64,000 nucleotides of DNA from Psychrosphaera sp. B3R10 (GTDB taxonomy: Bacteria > Pseudomonadota > Gammaproteobacteria > Enterobacterales > Alteromonadaceae), in assembly GCF_018861025.1 (NCBI RefSeq), contig NZ_JAHKQH010000026.1:232392-296391 (forward strand), given 5' to 3'. Below the pieces are notes generated by a model that worked only from the letters and a program-made list of their open reading frames with translations, ran no database searches and was not told the origin of the DNA. Below, piece after piece: positions 28,857-37,986 of this stretch (position 1 is the first letter of the stretch; every line of letters starts with the position of its first letter). A program made the position numbers and the translations under genes.

Positions 28857-31800
28857 TTACGATTGAATAATCGGTATATCACCGCCTTGTTTTGTCGCTA
28901 CCAGACTTCCGCGTGGCGTAAGCAACAATAAGCTTGGCATAAGTATTAATGTAAATGCTGCACTAATAGCCATCCCACCTACAATAACGGTAGCTAATCC
29001 TCTATATATTTCAGAGCCTACTCCAGGCATTAACATAAGTGGTAACATTCCGAACAAGCTTGTCAACGTGCTCAAATAGACTGGCCTGGAGCGAATTAAC
29101 ACCGCCTTTTTAACAGCATCTCTTATTGGTAACCCTTCCTTCTCTGCAACTCGGGTCTGATCAACCAGTAAAATGGCGTTATTAACCACTAGTCCTAGCA
29201 AAATAATAAAGCCAACCATAGTTAATAAATCCAATGACTGAACCGTAAAAATATTTAATATTGCCATTGCAATAATGCCACCAGCGATTGCCATCGGCAT
29301 AACTAGCAACACCAGCAAACTATCCCCAGCAGACTTAAACAAAGCAGTCATCAGCAAGAACAAAATAAACAACGCCAACGCAAAGTTAATTGCCATGTCT
29401 TGAATTGCAGAATTCATTTTTTGCGCATTCCCTCCCAGAATGACACTAGCGTCCCCTTCCAATGTGCTACTAAGTTTTTCGATAACTTGATGAGTCAAGA
29501 TAACTTGAGCTTCCTGTAAGGACATATCTTCTGGTGGCGTAACTTGAATCGAAACTGTTCGTTTCCCATTGATTCGTCTTAACTGAGAAGGACCAACGGT
29601 TCGAGTAATTGTTGCTAATTCACCTATTGTTTGGACACCTGCGTCAGGCGTGAAGATAGGCAAAGTAGCTAGCTCTTCCGGCGAGGACCACGTGTTTGAT
29701 CTCAGAATAACATTTAGCCTCTCGTTACCATTGAAGTATTCATTAACAAACATCCCACTTGTAAATGCTTGAATCGCCTGCGCTACATCTCGTCTGCTCA
29801 ATCCTGCCTGTGTGATCCTGCGATCATTAGGTTCAATCCGAAGTTCTGGCTCTGACATATCTAGCGCTGGAAATGGCTGAGCAGTTGCACCAGGCATCGT
29901 ATCAGAAATCAAAGAAATCCCTGTTTTAGCCACATCAAATAAGTGCTCCAAATCAGAACCGGTTAAGTCAATGCTAATCATCCTTCCGTTACCACCATTT
30001 GCAACTTGGATCATTGAGCCTCTAAATAGAAATACTTGTGTATCTGGTAAATCTGCAAATATTTCTTTTCTTGCCACATCCATCAACTCAACAACTTTTG
30101 TAGGGTCATCTGAATAAACAAAGCCACCGGCATTTGCCCCAAACACATAAAAGTTAAAATCCTTAATCCTTGGCTGTTTTTCACCTAAATAGTAAGGCAT
30201 TAATCTTTTTTTGACCCTACTAGCAATCTCTTCTTCCATAAATTCAATATTGCCACCAGGTGGGGTAATTAGACTATAAAAGAATCCATCTGTAGGTGCT
30301 CGAGGCATGAAGTCGGTTTTTGGCAATAACAAAAAAACAACAACGACAGATCCTACTAATATGCTAGACACCCACCCTATTTGTTTTAATTTTGTATTAG
30401 TTAATTTATCTATTAAATTAGCCAATTTCGTCCAGTAAAGAGCAAACCTATCCTTTTCAGAAAAACCAGAAAATAAATATTGATTAGCTATAGGTATTAT
30501 TGTTAAAGCACTAATTAGTGATGCAACAACTGCGATTGAAAGCGTGAGAGCCAAATCCGAAAAAAGTTGCCCTTCTATTCCAGCCATAAATAGTATCGGT
30601 AAAAAGATTGCAACACTTGTTGATGTTGACGCAAATAACGCCCCAGAAACCTGTGTCGCCCCACGAATTACGGCTTTTTTATTAGAAAGTCCTTCAGACT
30701 TTAGCCTAGAAATATTTTCCTGAACGATTATGGCTGCATCTAAAACCAAACCAACTGAAAACGCTAAACCAGCTAGTGATATTACATTTATTGTTCTATC
30801 AAATGCGCCCAATGCTAAAAAGGCCATCATCAATGAAACAGGAATTGTCGAAGCAATTACCAAGGTCGGTTTTATCCCTCTAAAAAACAAATACAGGATG
30901 CCCAAAGCTAACAAGACACCCAAACCTAAATTGCTCTTGACTAAGTCCAATGCATTTCGAATGTGAACAGAAGCGTCGTAACTTAGCTCTATACTAAGTC
31001 CCTCCTTCCCCAAAGCCTCATTATTAAGCTCATCAATTGCTTGGTTTATTCCATCTAAAACCGCGACCGTGTTAGATTCATTAGTACGAGATATCGTAAT
31101 ATAGTAGGCTGGTTTGCCATTACGTAACGTCAATGACTGCCTATCTGTATAGGTTTCACGAACCGTGGCAACGTCTCGCAGGTAAATAGGTCGATTATCA
31201 CTATATCCAATGCGCATATCGGTCAGATTATCTGGAGAGTATTTTCCAGTGAAACGAACTGTAAATTGTCGGCGCCCTACATTTGCCACTCCGCCTGATA
31301 CGTCAGTGGCACTAGAAACAGTACTTGCCACCTGTTGGATTGGAATTCCATACGAAGCAAGTTTATGGGGATTAAACTCAATTCGGAGTTCTTTTGGCCG
31401 CTGACTTTGCATATTTACCGCAGATACGCCTGGTATTCGAGTTAACCTAGGTTCTACAATGTCATCCAGTACTTTCTGATATTCCGCCATATCATGGCTT
31501 ACATCACCTGACTGCGGAACAACGAGTAATGACGCTGCCGCGGCCCCTCCACCGCCAGCTCCATTTCCACCGCCGCCAGCAACAACTATAGGCTCCATAG
31601 CATCTATCGGCAGAGGTGGGGCTTGATTCAGGCTAGTCAATACATCCAACAATGCTTGTTGCATATCAGCGCCAACTTCAAATGTTAAATTAATTGATCC
31701 CCCACCTCTAGATATTTGAGTCGTAACTTCCAACGCTCCAGGTGTGTTTTTTACTGCATTTTCAATAGGCTCGATAATTACGGACTCTATTTCCTCAGGT

Positions 31801-31964
31801 GCAGCTTGCCTCCAACCTGCAAAAATAGATATTTGTGGTTGCTCTATGGTGGGTGTCAACTGTATTGGAAGCTTGAAAATGGTAATTGCACCAAAAAGCA
31901 TGATTAAAACAATGATGACCATTACACTGGCCGGATTAGATAGAGAAGTCCGCGTTAAATTCAT
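28857..31964 (-). CDS. RND efflux pump, AcrB/MexB-type inner-membrane transporter
   Basis: The 1035-residue protein is a proton-driven RND exporter. It has TM1 (NPASVMVIIVLIMLFGAITIF), a long periplasmic porter region, TM2-TM6 with the paired GLAFSVGLVLDAAIIVQENI element containing the conserved Asp in TM4, a second periplasmic region (LRIEPNDRRITQAGLSRRDV) and TM7-TM12 ending with ISAAFTLILMPSLLLLT. A Gly/Ala-rich insertion (VVAGGGGNGAGGGGAAAASLLV) lies near residue 140. The ATG at 31964 (MNLTRTSLSNP) is used instead of a TTG at 31976. It lies upstream of its adaptor in one operon. Substrate cannot be deduced. Confidence 0.93.
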   Translation of the reverse strand: MNLTRTSLSNPASVMVIIVLIMLFGAITIFKLPIQLTPTIEQPQISIFAGWRQAAPEEIESVIIEPIENAVKNTPGALEVTTQISRGGGSINLTFEVGADMQQALLDVLTSLNQAPPLPIDAMEPIVVAGGGGNGAGGGGAAAASLLVVPQSGDVSHDMAEYQKVLDDIVEPRLTRIPGVSAVNMQSQRPKELRIEFNPHKLASYGIPIQQVASTVSSATDVSGGVANVGRRQFTVRFTGKYSPDNLTDMRIGYSDNRPIYLRDVATVRETYTDRQSLTLRNGKPAYYITISRTNESNTVAVLDGINQAIDELNNEALGKEGLSIELSYDASVHIRNALDLVKSNLGLGVLLALGILYLFFRGIKPTLVIASTIPVSLMMAFLALGAFDRTINVISLAGLAFSVGLVLDAAIIVQENISRLKSEGLSNKKAVIRGATQVSGALFASTSTSVAIFLPILFMAGIEGQLFSDLALTLSIAVVASLISALTIIPIANQYLFSGFSEKDRFALYWTKLANLIDKLTNTKLKQIGWVSSILVGSVVVVFLLLPKTDFMPRAPTDGFFYSLITPPGGNIEFMEEEIASRVKKRLMPYYLGEKQPRIKDFNFYVFGANAGGFVYSDDPTKVVELMDVARKEIFADLPDTQVFLFRGSMIQVANGGNGRMISIDLTGSDLEHLFDVAKTGISLISDTMPGATAQPFPALDMSEPELRIEPNDRRITQAGLSRRDVAQAIQAFTSGMFVNEYFNGNERLNVILRSNTWSSPEELATLPIFTPDAGVQTIGELATITRTVGPSQLRRINGKRTVSIQVTPPEDMSLQEAQVILTHQVIEKLSSTLEGDASVILGGNAQKMNSAIQDMAINFALALFILFLLMTALFKSAGDSLLVLLVMPMAIAGGIIAMAILNIFTVQSLDLLTMVGFIILLGLVVNNAILLVDQTRVAEKEGLPIRDAVKKAVLIRSRPVYLSTLTSLFGMLPLMLMPGVGSEIYRGLATVIVGGMAISAAFTLILMPSLLLLTPRGSLVATKQGGDIPIIQS

Positions 31965-32085
31965 CTTTGCCCACAAAAGTTACTCAATAATTACTTAATC
32001 TTAATCTTAAAATTTGAATTACTAAATAGTGAACTAATTTCAATTCTCCGTATTGAGTTGAATGCGTGTTTATGCGCGTTGATAT

Positions 32086-32105
32086 ACAAAATATTAATAT
32101 TTTGT
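32086..32105. promoter_or_regulatory. 20-bp perfect palindrome upstream of the RND operon (candidate operator)
   Basis: ACAAAATATT is followed directly by AATATTTTGT, a perfect 20-bp inverted repeat, about 120-140 bp before the pump start. It has the size of a TetR/AcrR-type operator, which are common at RND promoters, but no TetR gene is in the window. It lacks the loop and T run of a terminator. Confidence 0.5.
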
Positions 32106-32164
32106 AACAAATGCCCTGAATATTGGCTCAAGATTTACACCAAATTCATAATATTCTTAGTAGC

Positions 32165-32204
32165 AGATGTAGATGTAGATGTAGATGTAGATGTAGATGT
32201 AGAT
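32165..32204. repeat. hexanucleotide microsatellite (AGATGT)n, 6.7 copies
   Basis: Six perfect copies plus a partial copy of AGATGT lie between the RND operon start and the end of the RAYT gene. Length variation by slippage is plausible. Confidence 0.9.
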
Positions 32205-32223
32205 AATAAAACAGGCGTAGCGT

Positions 32224-33234
32224 TCAGGCTATATTAAGATGGGCGTCTAGAGGTTTTTGTTCATTCATAAAGTATTTTGCCTGGGTTAAATTAGGTCTCC
32301 GTTTATGGTTTTGAAGTTTTGCATATTTTGTAATTGAACTTTCACAGCCAACAGGGCCTCTGAAAAATTCTTCAAATGAATTTGTCAGCTCCAACCATTT
32401 AGTATTTTCAAATCCCAATTGCCCTAAAAGTGAATTTTCATGAATAGCTCTTGCTGTTTTATCATTCAATTTATCAATAAAACAATCAGCTGTATTTTGC
32501 ACTAAATCTATATAAGCTATGGTGTCCAAAGTAAAATCTGAGCTATCGTTTTTACTAAATATTTTCAATTTACTAAAAGTTTTCCCGGTCGATGCCGCAT
32601 TCAGTTTGTGAAAAATACTTGTATATTTTGAATCACCTAACGTTTTACATACACCAGCGCGCAGAGGGTTCAAATCTATATAAACCATGCAAGCCAAAAT
32701 AGCAGAATTATCTAAAAGCGCTTGAGATTTAAACCTGCCTTCCCAAAAACGTCCTGTGCAATTATCTTCTCTATTCGCTTTTCTCGCGATCCCCTCATTT
32801 AACACACGCATAAACCAACTAATACAGGATAGACGCCCGCGGTAAACTTCTGCTGTGGCTATTACAGCATCCCGCTCGGTTTTCGTTAAACTTTGAGCTC
32901 CGTCCTTTGCATATTTTCGGGTCAACACAGTTCCTTTGAAAATTTGATGCCACCGCCATAATACCTCCAGTGTAGTCCAACTTTCAGCCTGATCAGTCTT
33001 AACATGCAGTAAGCTATGGGTATGGTTGTGCATAACTGCGTACGCACAAACTTCGATTGCAAATATTTTAGGAAGTTCTAATAACCGTTTTTCAACCCAA
33101 ATACGCCTATGCTCATAATTAACCCCAGTAGTTTTATCGACACCACATAAATACGCTCGTCGAACACAGCGTGAAATACAGTGATAGTAAGGAGTAGCGA
33201 TAATTGAAACCTGTTTATGTCGAGCAAGTGCCAT
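32224..33234 (-). CDS. REP-associated tyrosine transposase (RAYT), Y1_Tnp family
   Basis: This is a 336-residue single-strand DNA transposase of the IS200/IS605-like RAYT group. The N-terminal domain holds the HUH metal site (AYAVMHNHTH, residues 65-73), and the conserved GRFWEGRFKSQ and YIDLNPLRAG segments follow. It is longer than classic RAYTs (about 150-230 residues), with a C-terminal extension of about 110 residues. RAYTs in other bacteria are associated with dispersal of short palindromic REP sequences. The ATG at 33234 has an AAGGAA site. No flanking inverted repeats are evident, so it looks like a single domesticated-type gene and not a complete insertion sequence. Confidence 0.85.
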   Translation of the reverse strand: MALARHKQVSIIATPYYHCISRCVRRAYLCGVDKTTGVNYEHRRIWVEKRLLELPKIFAIEVCAYAVMHNHTHSLLHVKTDQAESWTTLEVLWRWHQIFKGTVLTRKYAKDGAQSLTKTERDAVIATAEVYRGRLSCISWFMRVLNEGIARKANREDNCTGRFWEGRFKSQALLDNSAILACMVYIDLNPLRAGVCKTLGDSKYTSIFHKLNAASTGKTFSKLKIFSKNDSSDFTLDTIAYIDLVQNTADCFIDKLNDKTARAIHENSLLGQLGFENTKWLELTNSFEEFFRGPVGCESSITKYAKLQNHKRRPNLTQAKYFMNEQKPLDAHLNIA

Positions 33235-33724
33235 TGAGTTCCTTACAGTTTAGTGTGGATGCTCATCCTTGAGCATATTGCTTCCTGCTGTAACAAAGTT
33301 GTTCGCCTTGTTATTTTTGCTTCCTGCAAAATTAAATAAGTAAATATTTAACCGATTTGCTTCCTGCGATAACAGAATGATGCATTTTATTACCTGTGTC
33401 ACCTGTACCTAGGTACAGTTTTTTAAAAAAATATTAGACTGCAACTCGGTTTCGTTAATTTGGAGTTGGTTACCTAATGAAACATTAGTTGGGTGTCTGC
33501 TAAGTTTTGCTAATTTTTTTGTTTGAGTGGGTGTCTGCTAAGTTTTATCTGCTAAGTTTTGAGTGAAGTCGTCGAAGAATAGTAATAAAATAGGTCCGTG
33601 AGTAAGTTTATAAACTTGATGATTTAACCTATTCCTAAACTGCCTAAACAGATACAAATTCTTATTGTTATCCTTTTATTCAAACTGGTAATCTAAACCC
33701 ATATAGATTTGAAGAAGTATAAAA
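33235..33724. other. intergenic region RAYT / aspartoacylase with repeated motifs
   Basis: A 490-bp divergent spacer. It contains three copies of TTGCTTCCTGC at 33278, 33317 and 33357 (39-40 bp apart), the 16-bp palindrome CTGTACCT-AGGTACAG at 33403-33418 followed by T and A runs, and two or three TGTCTGCTAAGTTTT copies of the dispersed core at 33489-33565. It must also hold promoters for both genes. No gene is seen. Confidence 0.7.
33489..33565. repeat. diverged copies (C) of the dispersed core, reverse orientation
   Basis: Two copies of GGGTGTCTGCTAAGTTTT and one partial (ATCTGCTAAGTTTT) occur in tandem. They carry the reverse complement of the core found in the other arrays with a different following sequence. 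Confidence 0.75.
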
Positions 33725-34618
33725 ATGGAAAATAACAAAATAGACAAAGTTGCTATTGTTGGTGGCACACACGGCAATGAACTTGCCGGGGTATATCTAG
33801 TTAACGAATGGTTAAATAATAAGGACTGTGAGAGGAACTCGTTTGATACTAAATTATTACTGGCAAATACCAATGCAATTTCAGCAAACCGCCGATACCA
33901 AGACTCAGATTTAAACAGGCAGTTTTCAGCAGAATCACTATCCGATTTTAGTTTAACAAATTATGAACAATCCCGAGCTAAGGCGATAAACTTACAAATT
34001 GGACCAAAACACGATCCAAAGTCAGATTTAGTCATTGATTTACACAACACAACGTCAAATATGGGTCCAACGTTATTGGTACCGCAAAAAGGTCGATTTT
34101 ACGATCTTTTGTCGCTGTATTTAAAAAGTGTTATGCCCGAAGTTATTATTTTTCTCGACGAAGATCACAAAGATAATGATGAACACCATTTGTTATGTAC
34201 TGTTGGACGCTATGGTGTAATTGTCGAGGTAGGTCCTGTGCCACAGGGCGTTTTAAAACACGAAGTTAACGACCAAATGGCCAGAATGACTCAACATATT
34301 TTAGATTTTGTCGAGCATTATAATAATGACAGCTTACCAACGTTACCGGCAAGTATTGAAGCATTTCGCTATTTAAAAAGTATTAAGTTACCGCTAAATT
34401 CAAAAGGTGAAAGAATCGGAATGGTACATAAACATGTTGAGGGCGGGGATTTTAAGGAATTAAAGCCTGGAGATCCCCTATTTGTCTTATTTGACGGTTC
34501 CGTCAAATATTTTGATGAAGCCGTATCGATGTATCCGACGTTCATCAACGAAGCAGCTTATTATGACAATAATTTGGCGATGAGTTTATGTGAAAAAGTT
34601 GAGATTACAAATTCATAA
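33725..34618 (+). CDS. aspA: aspartoacylase (AspA/AstE-type zinc deacylase)
   Basis: The 297-residue enzyme belongs to the AstE/AspA zinc carboxypeptidase-like family, which in this type cleaves N-acetyl-L-aspartate to acetate and aspartate. Zinc ligands are visible: H16 and E19 in GGTHGNE, and the later His in VIDLHNTT. Substrate-binding NRRYQDSDLNRQF and VEVGPVPQG are also present. Length matches aspartoacylases and not the longer AstE. The ATG at 33725 has a GAAG site. It stands alone, opposite RAYT. A related N-acyl amino acid substrate is possible. Confidence 0.88.
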   Translation: MENNKIDKVAIVGGTHGNELAGVYLVNEWLNNKDCERNSFDTKLLLANTNAISANRRYQDSDLNRQFSAESLSDFSLTNYEQSRAKAINLQIGPKHDPKSDLVIDLHNTTSNMGPTLLVPQKGRFYDLLSLYLKSVMPEVIIFLDEDHKDNDEHHLLCTVGRYGVIVEVGPVPQGVLKHEVNDQMARMTQHILDFVEHYNNDSLPTLPASIEAFRYLKSIKLPLNSKGERIGMVHKHVEGGDFKELKPGDPLFVLFDGSVKYFDEAVSMYPTFINEAAYYDNNLAMSLCEKVEITNS

Positions 34619-34627
34619 AATTTAGTG

Positions 34628-34659
34628 AGAAAGCTTCAATATAGCTATTGAAGCTTTCT
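34628..34659. terminator. long hairpin between aspA and flgP
   Basis: A perfect 14-bp stem AGAAAGCTTCAATA / TATTGAAGCTTTCT with a 4-base loop sits between two convergent genes and overlaps the flgP stop codon. T tracts are weak, but position suggests transcript ends for both genes. Confidence 0.75.
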
Positions 34660-35119
34660 AATAATATTCGACCTTCTTAATTTTTCGCGGTCGGGTTTCA
34701 ATTCGATATAAGTCATAAACCAGTGACATATCTAACTCTAATTCAGTTGCATAAGTATCGCCAACTGCATAGGCTTTAATCACTTTTGCACCTCTAATAA
34801 CACCTTCAACTCTTGAACGCGCTTTATCATCAGAAGATACTAAATTTTTCATACTTGTTTGCCCTTGAACTTGATGACCATATACCTGCTCTGCTAGTTC
34901 ACGATAGGCATCAAGCTTTGACGCTCTCATAGCCATAATGTTTTTGATCTGTTCATTATCACCCGGTTGAGCACTTATCGGAGCGTAGCCTATAGATCGT
35001 AAAACAGGAAAATGATCTGGTTTTTCGTACTCCCAAACAACATGTTTGTCTAAAAAGTTCGAACAGGACGCAATAAAACACACCGTTAAACTCATTAACA
35101 TTGCTCGTATAAACTTCAT
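34658..35119 (-). CDS. flgP: LPP20-family lipoprotein, FlgP-like flagellar outer-membrane protein
   Basis: From the ATG at 35119 (GGAG 7 bp upstream) the 153-residue product has a lipoprotein signal (MKFIRAMLMSLTVCFIASC) with Cys 19 and a mature part of the LPP20 family: AMRASKLDAYRELAEQVYG, VRGAKVIKAYAVGDTYATELELD. In Vibrio, FlgP builds the outer-membrane-associated H/basal disk of the polar flagellum together with FlgO and FlgT. The divergent neighbour here is flgT, which supports the flagellar assignment. A frame extension to 35155 lacks a better start. FlgO is not in the window. Confidence 0.85.
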   Translation of the reverse strand: MKFIRAMLMSLTVCFIASCSNFLDKHVVWEYEKPDHFPVLRSIGYAPISAQPGDNEQIKNIMAMRASKLDAYRELAEQVYGHQVQGQTSMKNLVSSDDKARSRVEGVIRGAKVIKAYAVGDTYATELELDMSLVYDLYRIETRPRKIKKVEYY

Positions 35120-35326
35120 TATTCGACTCCTACTGAAATATAAAGGCAGTTCCAATATAAACTGATGGCTCTCAATTTCTTAAACTTCTCATTTAGTGTC
35201 CTTACCATATACAATATTTAAGCCAAAAATGTAGTCGTTATAGAGTGAAGGCAATTTATTTTGAGCAAGTGGTCTAGTTATTGCTAATTTAAACCCTAAA
35301 CGCTGACATCTATTGAATAAAATCGA

Positions 35327-35352
35327 TTAAGTGACATTTTTTTGTCACTTAA
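35327..35352. promoter_or_regulatory. perfect inverted repeat in the flgT 5' leader
   Basis: TTAAGTGACA and TGTCACTTAA flank a six-T spacer and end 18 bp before the flgT ATG. It could be an operator or a 5'-UTR hairpin. It is not a plausible terminator of flgP, which reads the other way. Confidence 0.6.
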
Positions 35353-35370
35353 AATAACCTGGTACTTTTT

Positions 35371-36552
35371 ATGAAGCTATTTACTCGTCTAGTATTACTG
35401 ATGTTTACACTACCATTTTTTGCCCATTCTGAATGGTATGAGGCCACTGGACAGGCAAAAGTGCGCCATGGCGACGTACGAAGCGCAAAAAACCGAGCTG
35501 TTCAAGACGCTTTAAAGCAAGCTATGTTATTTTCAGGCGCTAATGTTTCAAGTATTCAAAAAATGTCTCACGGCCTATTAATAGATGATCAAGTTAGCAT
35601 TAATTCTGTCGGCGCTGTCAATTCTGTTGAAATTGTAGAAGAACGGCAAAGAGGTTCATTTATAAGCGTCACTATTCGCGCCGACATATTTCCTTCCGAC
35701 CGCGAATGTTATGCATCAGAATTTGGCAAAAAAATCGCTATTACACAATTTCCAATTCAACACTGGCAAGATGCAAAAGTTGGCGAAATTTATGGATTAG
35801 AAAAAGAAGTTCCTAGGCAACTAATGAAAATGTTTCAAGCCGGTGCGAATACCATTTACCCAATTGCTTGGTTTGATAAAAAGCTAAATATAAATGCCGA
35901 ATTTGAACAACAAGGTAAAGTGAGATATCAGCTAATCGATGCTGTAGCACAAAACGCAAATGCCCAATTTGTGATGTTCGGTCGCATTAGTGACATTTCC
36001 TTTGGCGATAAAACCAATTCTTTTAGTTTTTGGGAAGACGATCAGTTTGAACGTTACTTTACGATGGAGTTGATCATTGCTAACGCACTTACGCACGAAA
36101 TTTTATACCAAAACAGATTCCATACGGCTGCCGACTGGACATTCGATCATAAAATGTCTGTAAACATTAGTAGTACTCAATTTTGGAACTCAGAATACGG
36201 TCACGCCATCAAAAGACTCTTAACTGAAATAAGAGATGATATCCATAGCAATTTAAATTGCCAAAAACTGCAAAGCAAAATATCTGGAATCAAGGATGGT
36301 GAGCAAATACAGATCAACATCGGTGCAGGTCAAGGCGTTGCTATAGGTCAAGAATATCGAGTCTCTTATCGTTCTGACACGATAGATGATTTGGGTAATC
36401 TATTAACCAATATCGTCATTAGTCCTTATAAAGTAAGAATTGTAAAAGTATACGAAAATTCAGCAATTGCTGAGTCTACAGACACCGACTTTATGAGTAA
36501 TGTACAAATAAACGACATTATTGAATTGCAATCTTGGGATACAGACTGGTAA
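35371..36552 (+). CDS. flgT: flagellar assembly protein FlgT (H-ring)
   Basis: The 393-residue exported protein fits FlgT, which forms the H ring of the sodium-driven polar flagellum around the LP ring and helps place MotX/Y and FlgO/P. It has a signal peptide (MKLFTRLVLLMFTLPFFAHS), an N-terminal domain with VRSAKNRAVQDALKQAMLFSGANVSS, a middle TolB-like domain (KKIAITQFPI, FVMFGRISDISFGD) and a C-terminal beta domain (NIGAGQGVAIGQEY). Vibrio FlgT is near 380 residues. It is divergent from flgP. The ATG at 35371 has only a weak CTGG site. Confidence 0.88.
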   Translation: MKLFTRLVLLMFTLPFFAHSEWYEATGQAKVRHGDVRSAKNRAVQDALKQAMLFSGANVSSIQKMSHGLLIDDQVSINSVGAVNSVEIVEERQRGSFISVTIRADIFPSDRECYASEFGKKIAITQFPIQHWQDAKVGEIYGLEKEVPRQLMKMFQAGANTIYPIAWFDKKLNINAEFEQQGKVRYQLIDAVAQNANAQFVMFGRISDISFGDKTNSFSFWEDDQFERYFTMELIIANALTHEILYQNRFHTAADWTFDHKMSVNISSTQFWNSEYGHAIKRLLTEIRDDIHSNLNCQKLQSKISGIKDGEQIQINIGAGQGVAIGQEYRVSYRSDTIDDLGNLLTNIVISPYKVRIVKVYENSAIAESTDTDFMSNVQINDIIELQSWDTDW

Positions 36553-36654
36553 ACGCTTAAATTAATTACTTTTTCATTAAAATTGTTTGTTTTATCAGAA
36601 ATTACGATTAAGGTTATAATCAGTTAGGATGATAAATTAAGTTTGGAGTGTTTA

Positions 36655-37008
36655 ATGGCTATAGATGGTATTTCCCAAATTGATGGATTTGATACTGGAC
36701 TGGGAATAAAAAATTGCATGGATGATGAGTCGCTATATTTGTCTATTGTGGGAATGTACGTGACTCAATTGAAGCAAAATGTAATTGACCTTCAAGCACA
36801 ATTCGATCTTTCAGACTGGGAAAGTTATGGAAAAACGTGCCATTCTATAAAAGGAGCCTCTGCCAGTGTTGGTGCTGTGAAAATTCAGCAAGAATCGTCA
36901 GTTTTAGAAGCAGCAGGAAAAAACTCAGACGAATTAACTATTTCAGATCTACATAGCGAATTTTTACAACTATTATCAACCACATACGAAGCACTCGAAT
37001 CTTTGTAA
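36655..37008 (+). CDS. orphan histidine phosphotransfer (Hpt) protein
   Basis: From the ATG at 36655 (GGAG 5 bp upstream) this is a 117-residue four-helix phosphotransfer protein. The motif CHSIKGASASVGA gives the phosphorylated His63. There is no hybrid kinase or response regulator adjacent, so it probably serves a phosphorelay encoded elsewhere. A TTG at 36643 extends the frame by four residues but has no better site. It follows flgT in the same direction by about 100 bp. Confidence 0.88.
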   Translation: MAIDGISQIDGFDTGLGIKNCMDDESLYLSIVGMYVTQLKQNVIDLQAQFDLSDWESYGKTCHSIKGASASVGAVKIQQESSVLEAAGKNSDELTISDLHSEFLQLLSTTYEALESL

Positions 37009-37169
37009 AACGTTTAGTTACTCTCAGGGGACTGACTAGAAATACATTCCCCTTTGACTGAGCAATTTCAGCCCCTTCAATTTTTTTGTTCAAAATAAAT
37101 TCCCCTATAAAATTTCACACCTGAGCAAATAACAAAATATGTTTTAGATTCGATATTAATCACTTAATT

Positions 37170-37818
37170 GCGGTGGGTGTCTTTGTTATTACTTCCATGT
37201 CGTTGGATGCCTGCCGTTTGAAGTTACAAAAAATCAGTGGGTGTCAACGTTAAAAGGTCAACTTCACAATCACTTAATATCGGTGGGGTCTTTGTTATGT
37301 TTGGTGGGTGTCTTTGTTATTATTAGATTCGATATTAATCACTTAATTGCGGTGGGTGTCTTTGTAATTGGATGTCTGCCGTTTGAAGTTGCAAAATATC
37401 AGTGGGTGTCAACGTTAAAAGGTCTCAACGTTAAAAGGTCCGCTTCACAATCACTTAATTAAGGTGGGTGTCTTTGTTATTACTTCCATGTCGTTGGATG
37501 TCTGCCGTTTGAAGTTACAAAAAATCAGTGGATGTCAACGTTAAATGTCTTTGTCGTTGGATGTCTGCCGTTTGAAGTTACAAAAAATCAGTGGATGTCA
37601 ACGTTAAATGTCTTTGTCGTTGGATGTCTGCCGTTTGAAGTTACAAAAAATCAGTGGGTGTCAACGTTAAAAGGTCTCAACGTTAAAAGGTCTGCTTCAC
37701 AATCACTTAATTAAGGTGGATGTATTTGTTATTACGGAGGCTGTCTTTGTTATTACTTCCATGTCGTTGGATGTCTGCCGTTTGAAATTGCAAAAAAATC
37801 GGTGGGTGTCTTTGTTAT
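37170..37818. repeat. complex repeat array D (reverse-orientation cores; 63-bp sub-repeat)
   Basis: This array carries GGTGGGTGTCTTTGTTA and related GTGGGTGTCAACGTTAAA cores in reverse orientation. The GGATGTCTGCCGTTT block recurs, with TCTGCCGTTTGAAG at 37501, 37564 and 37627, a 63-bp period. Other blocks (AATCACTTAAT, AAAGGTC) recur in mixed order. Short open frames in it are only read-through repeats. Between it and nirB, 37819-38288 holds the nirB promoter region. Confidence 0.9.
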
Positions 37819-37986
37819 GGCATGTCAATTTAACATTTAATAAACACCCTTCGCTAGGCGTGTAAACTGAACTATTTACCTGTCAACAACGCAAGTTCCA
37901 TTACCCGATCCATACCTTTTAATCAAAATACACGAACAAACATGAGATGGCAGTATGCATGGTAATAGTGAGAAAAATTCAAAATT

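Noticed and set aside
30365-30378. Core-like GACACCCACC inside the RND pump gene
   Set aside because: It is a single match inside conserved coding sequence, without the flanking pattern of the arrays, so chance is the simplest explanation.
37241-37714. Two short open frames (73 and 60 codons) in array D
   Set aside because: They are read-through of repeated blocks and end in the same sequence because the DNA is repeated.
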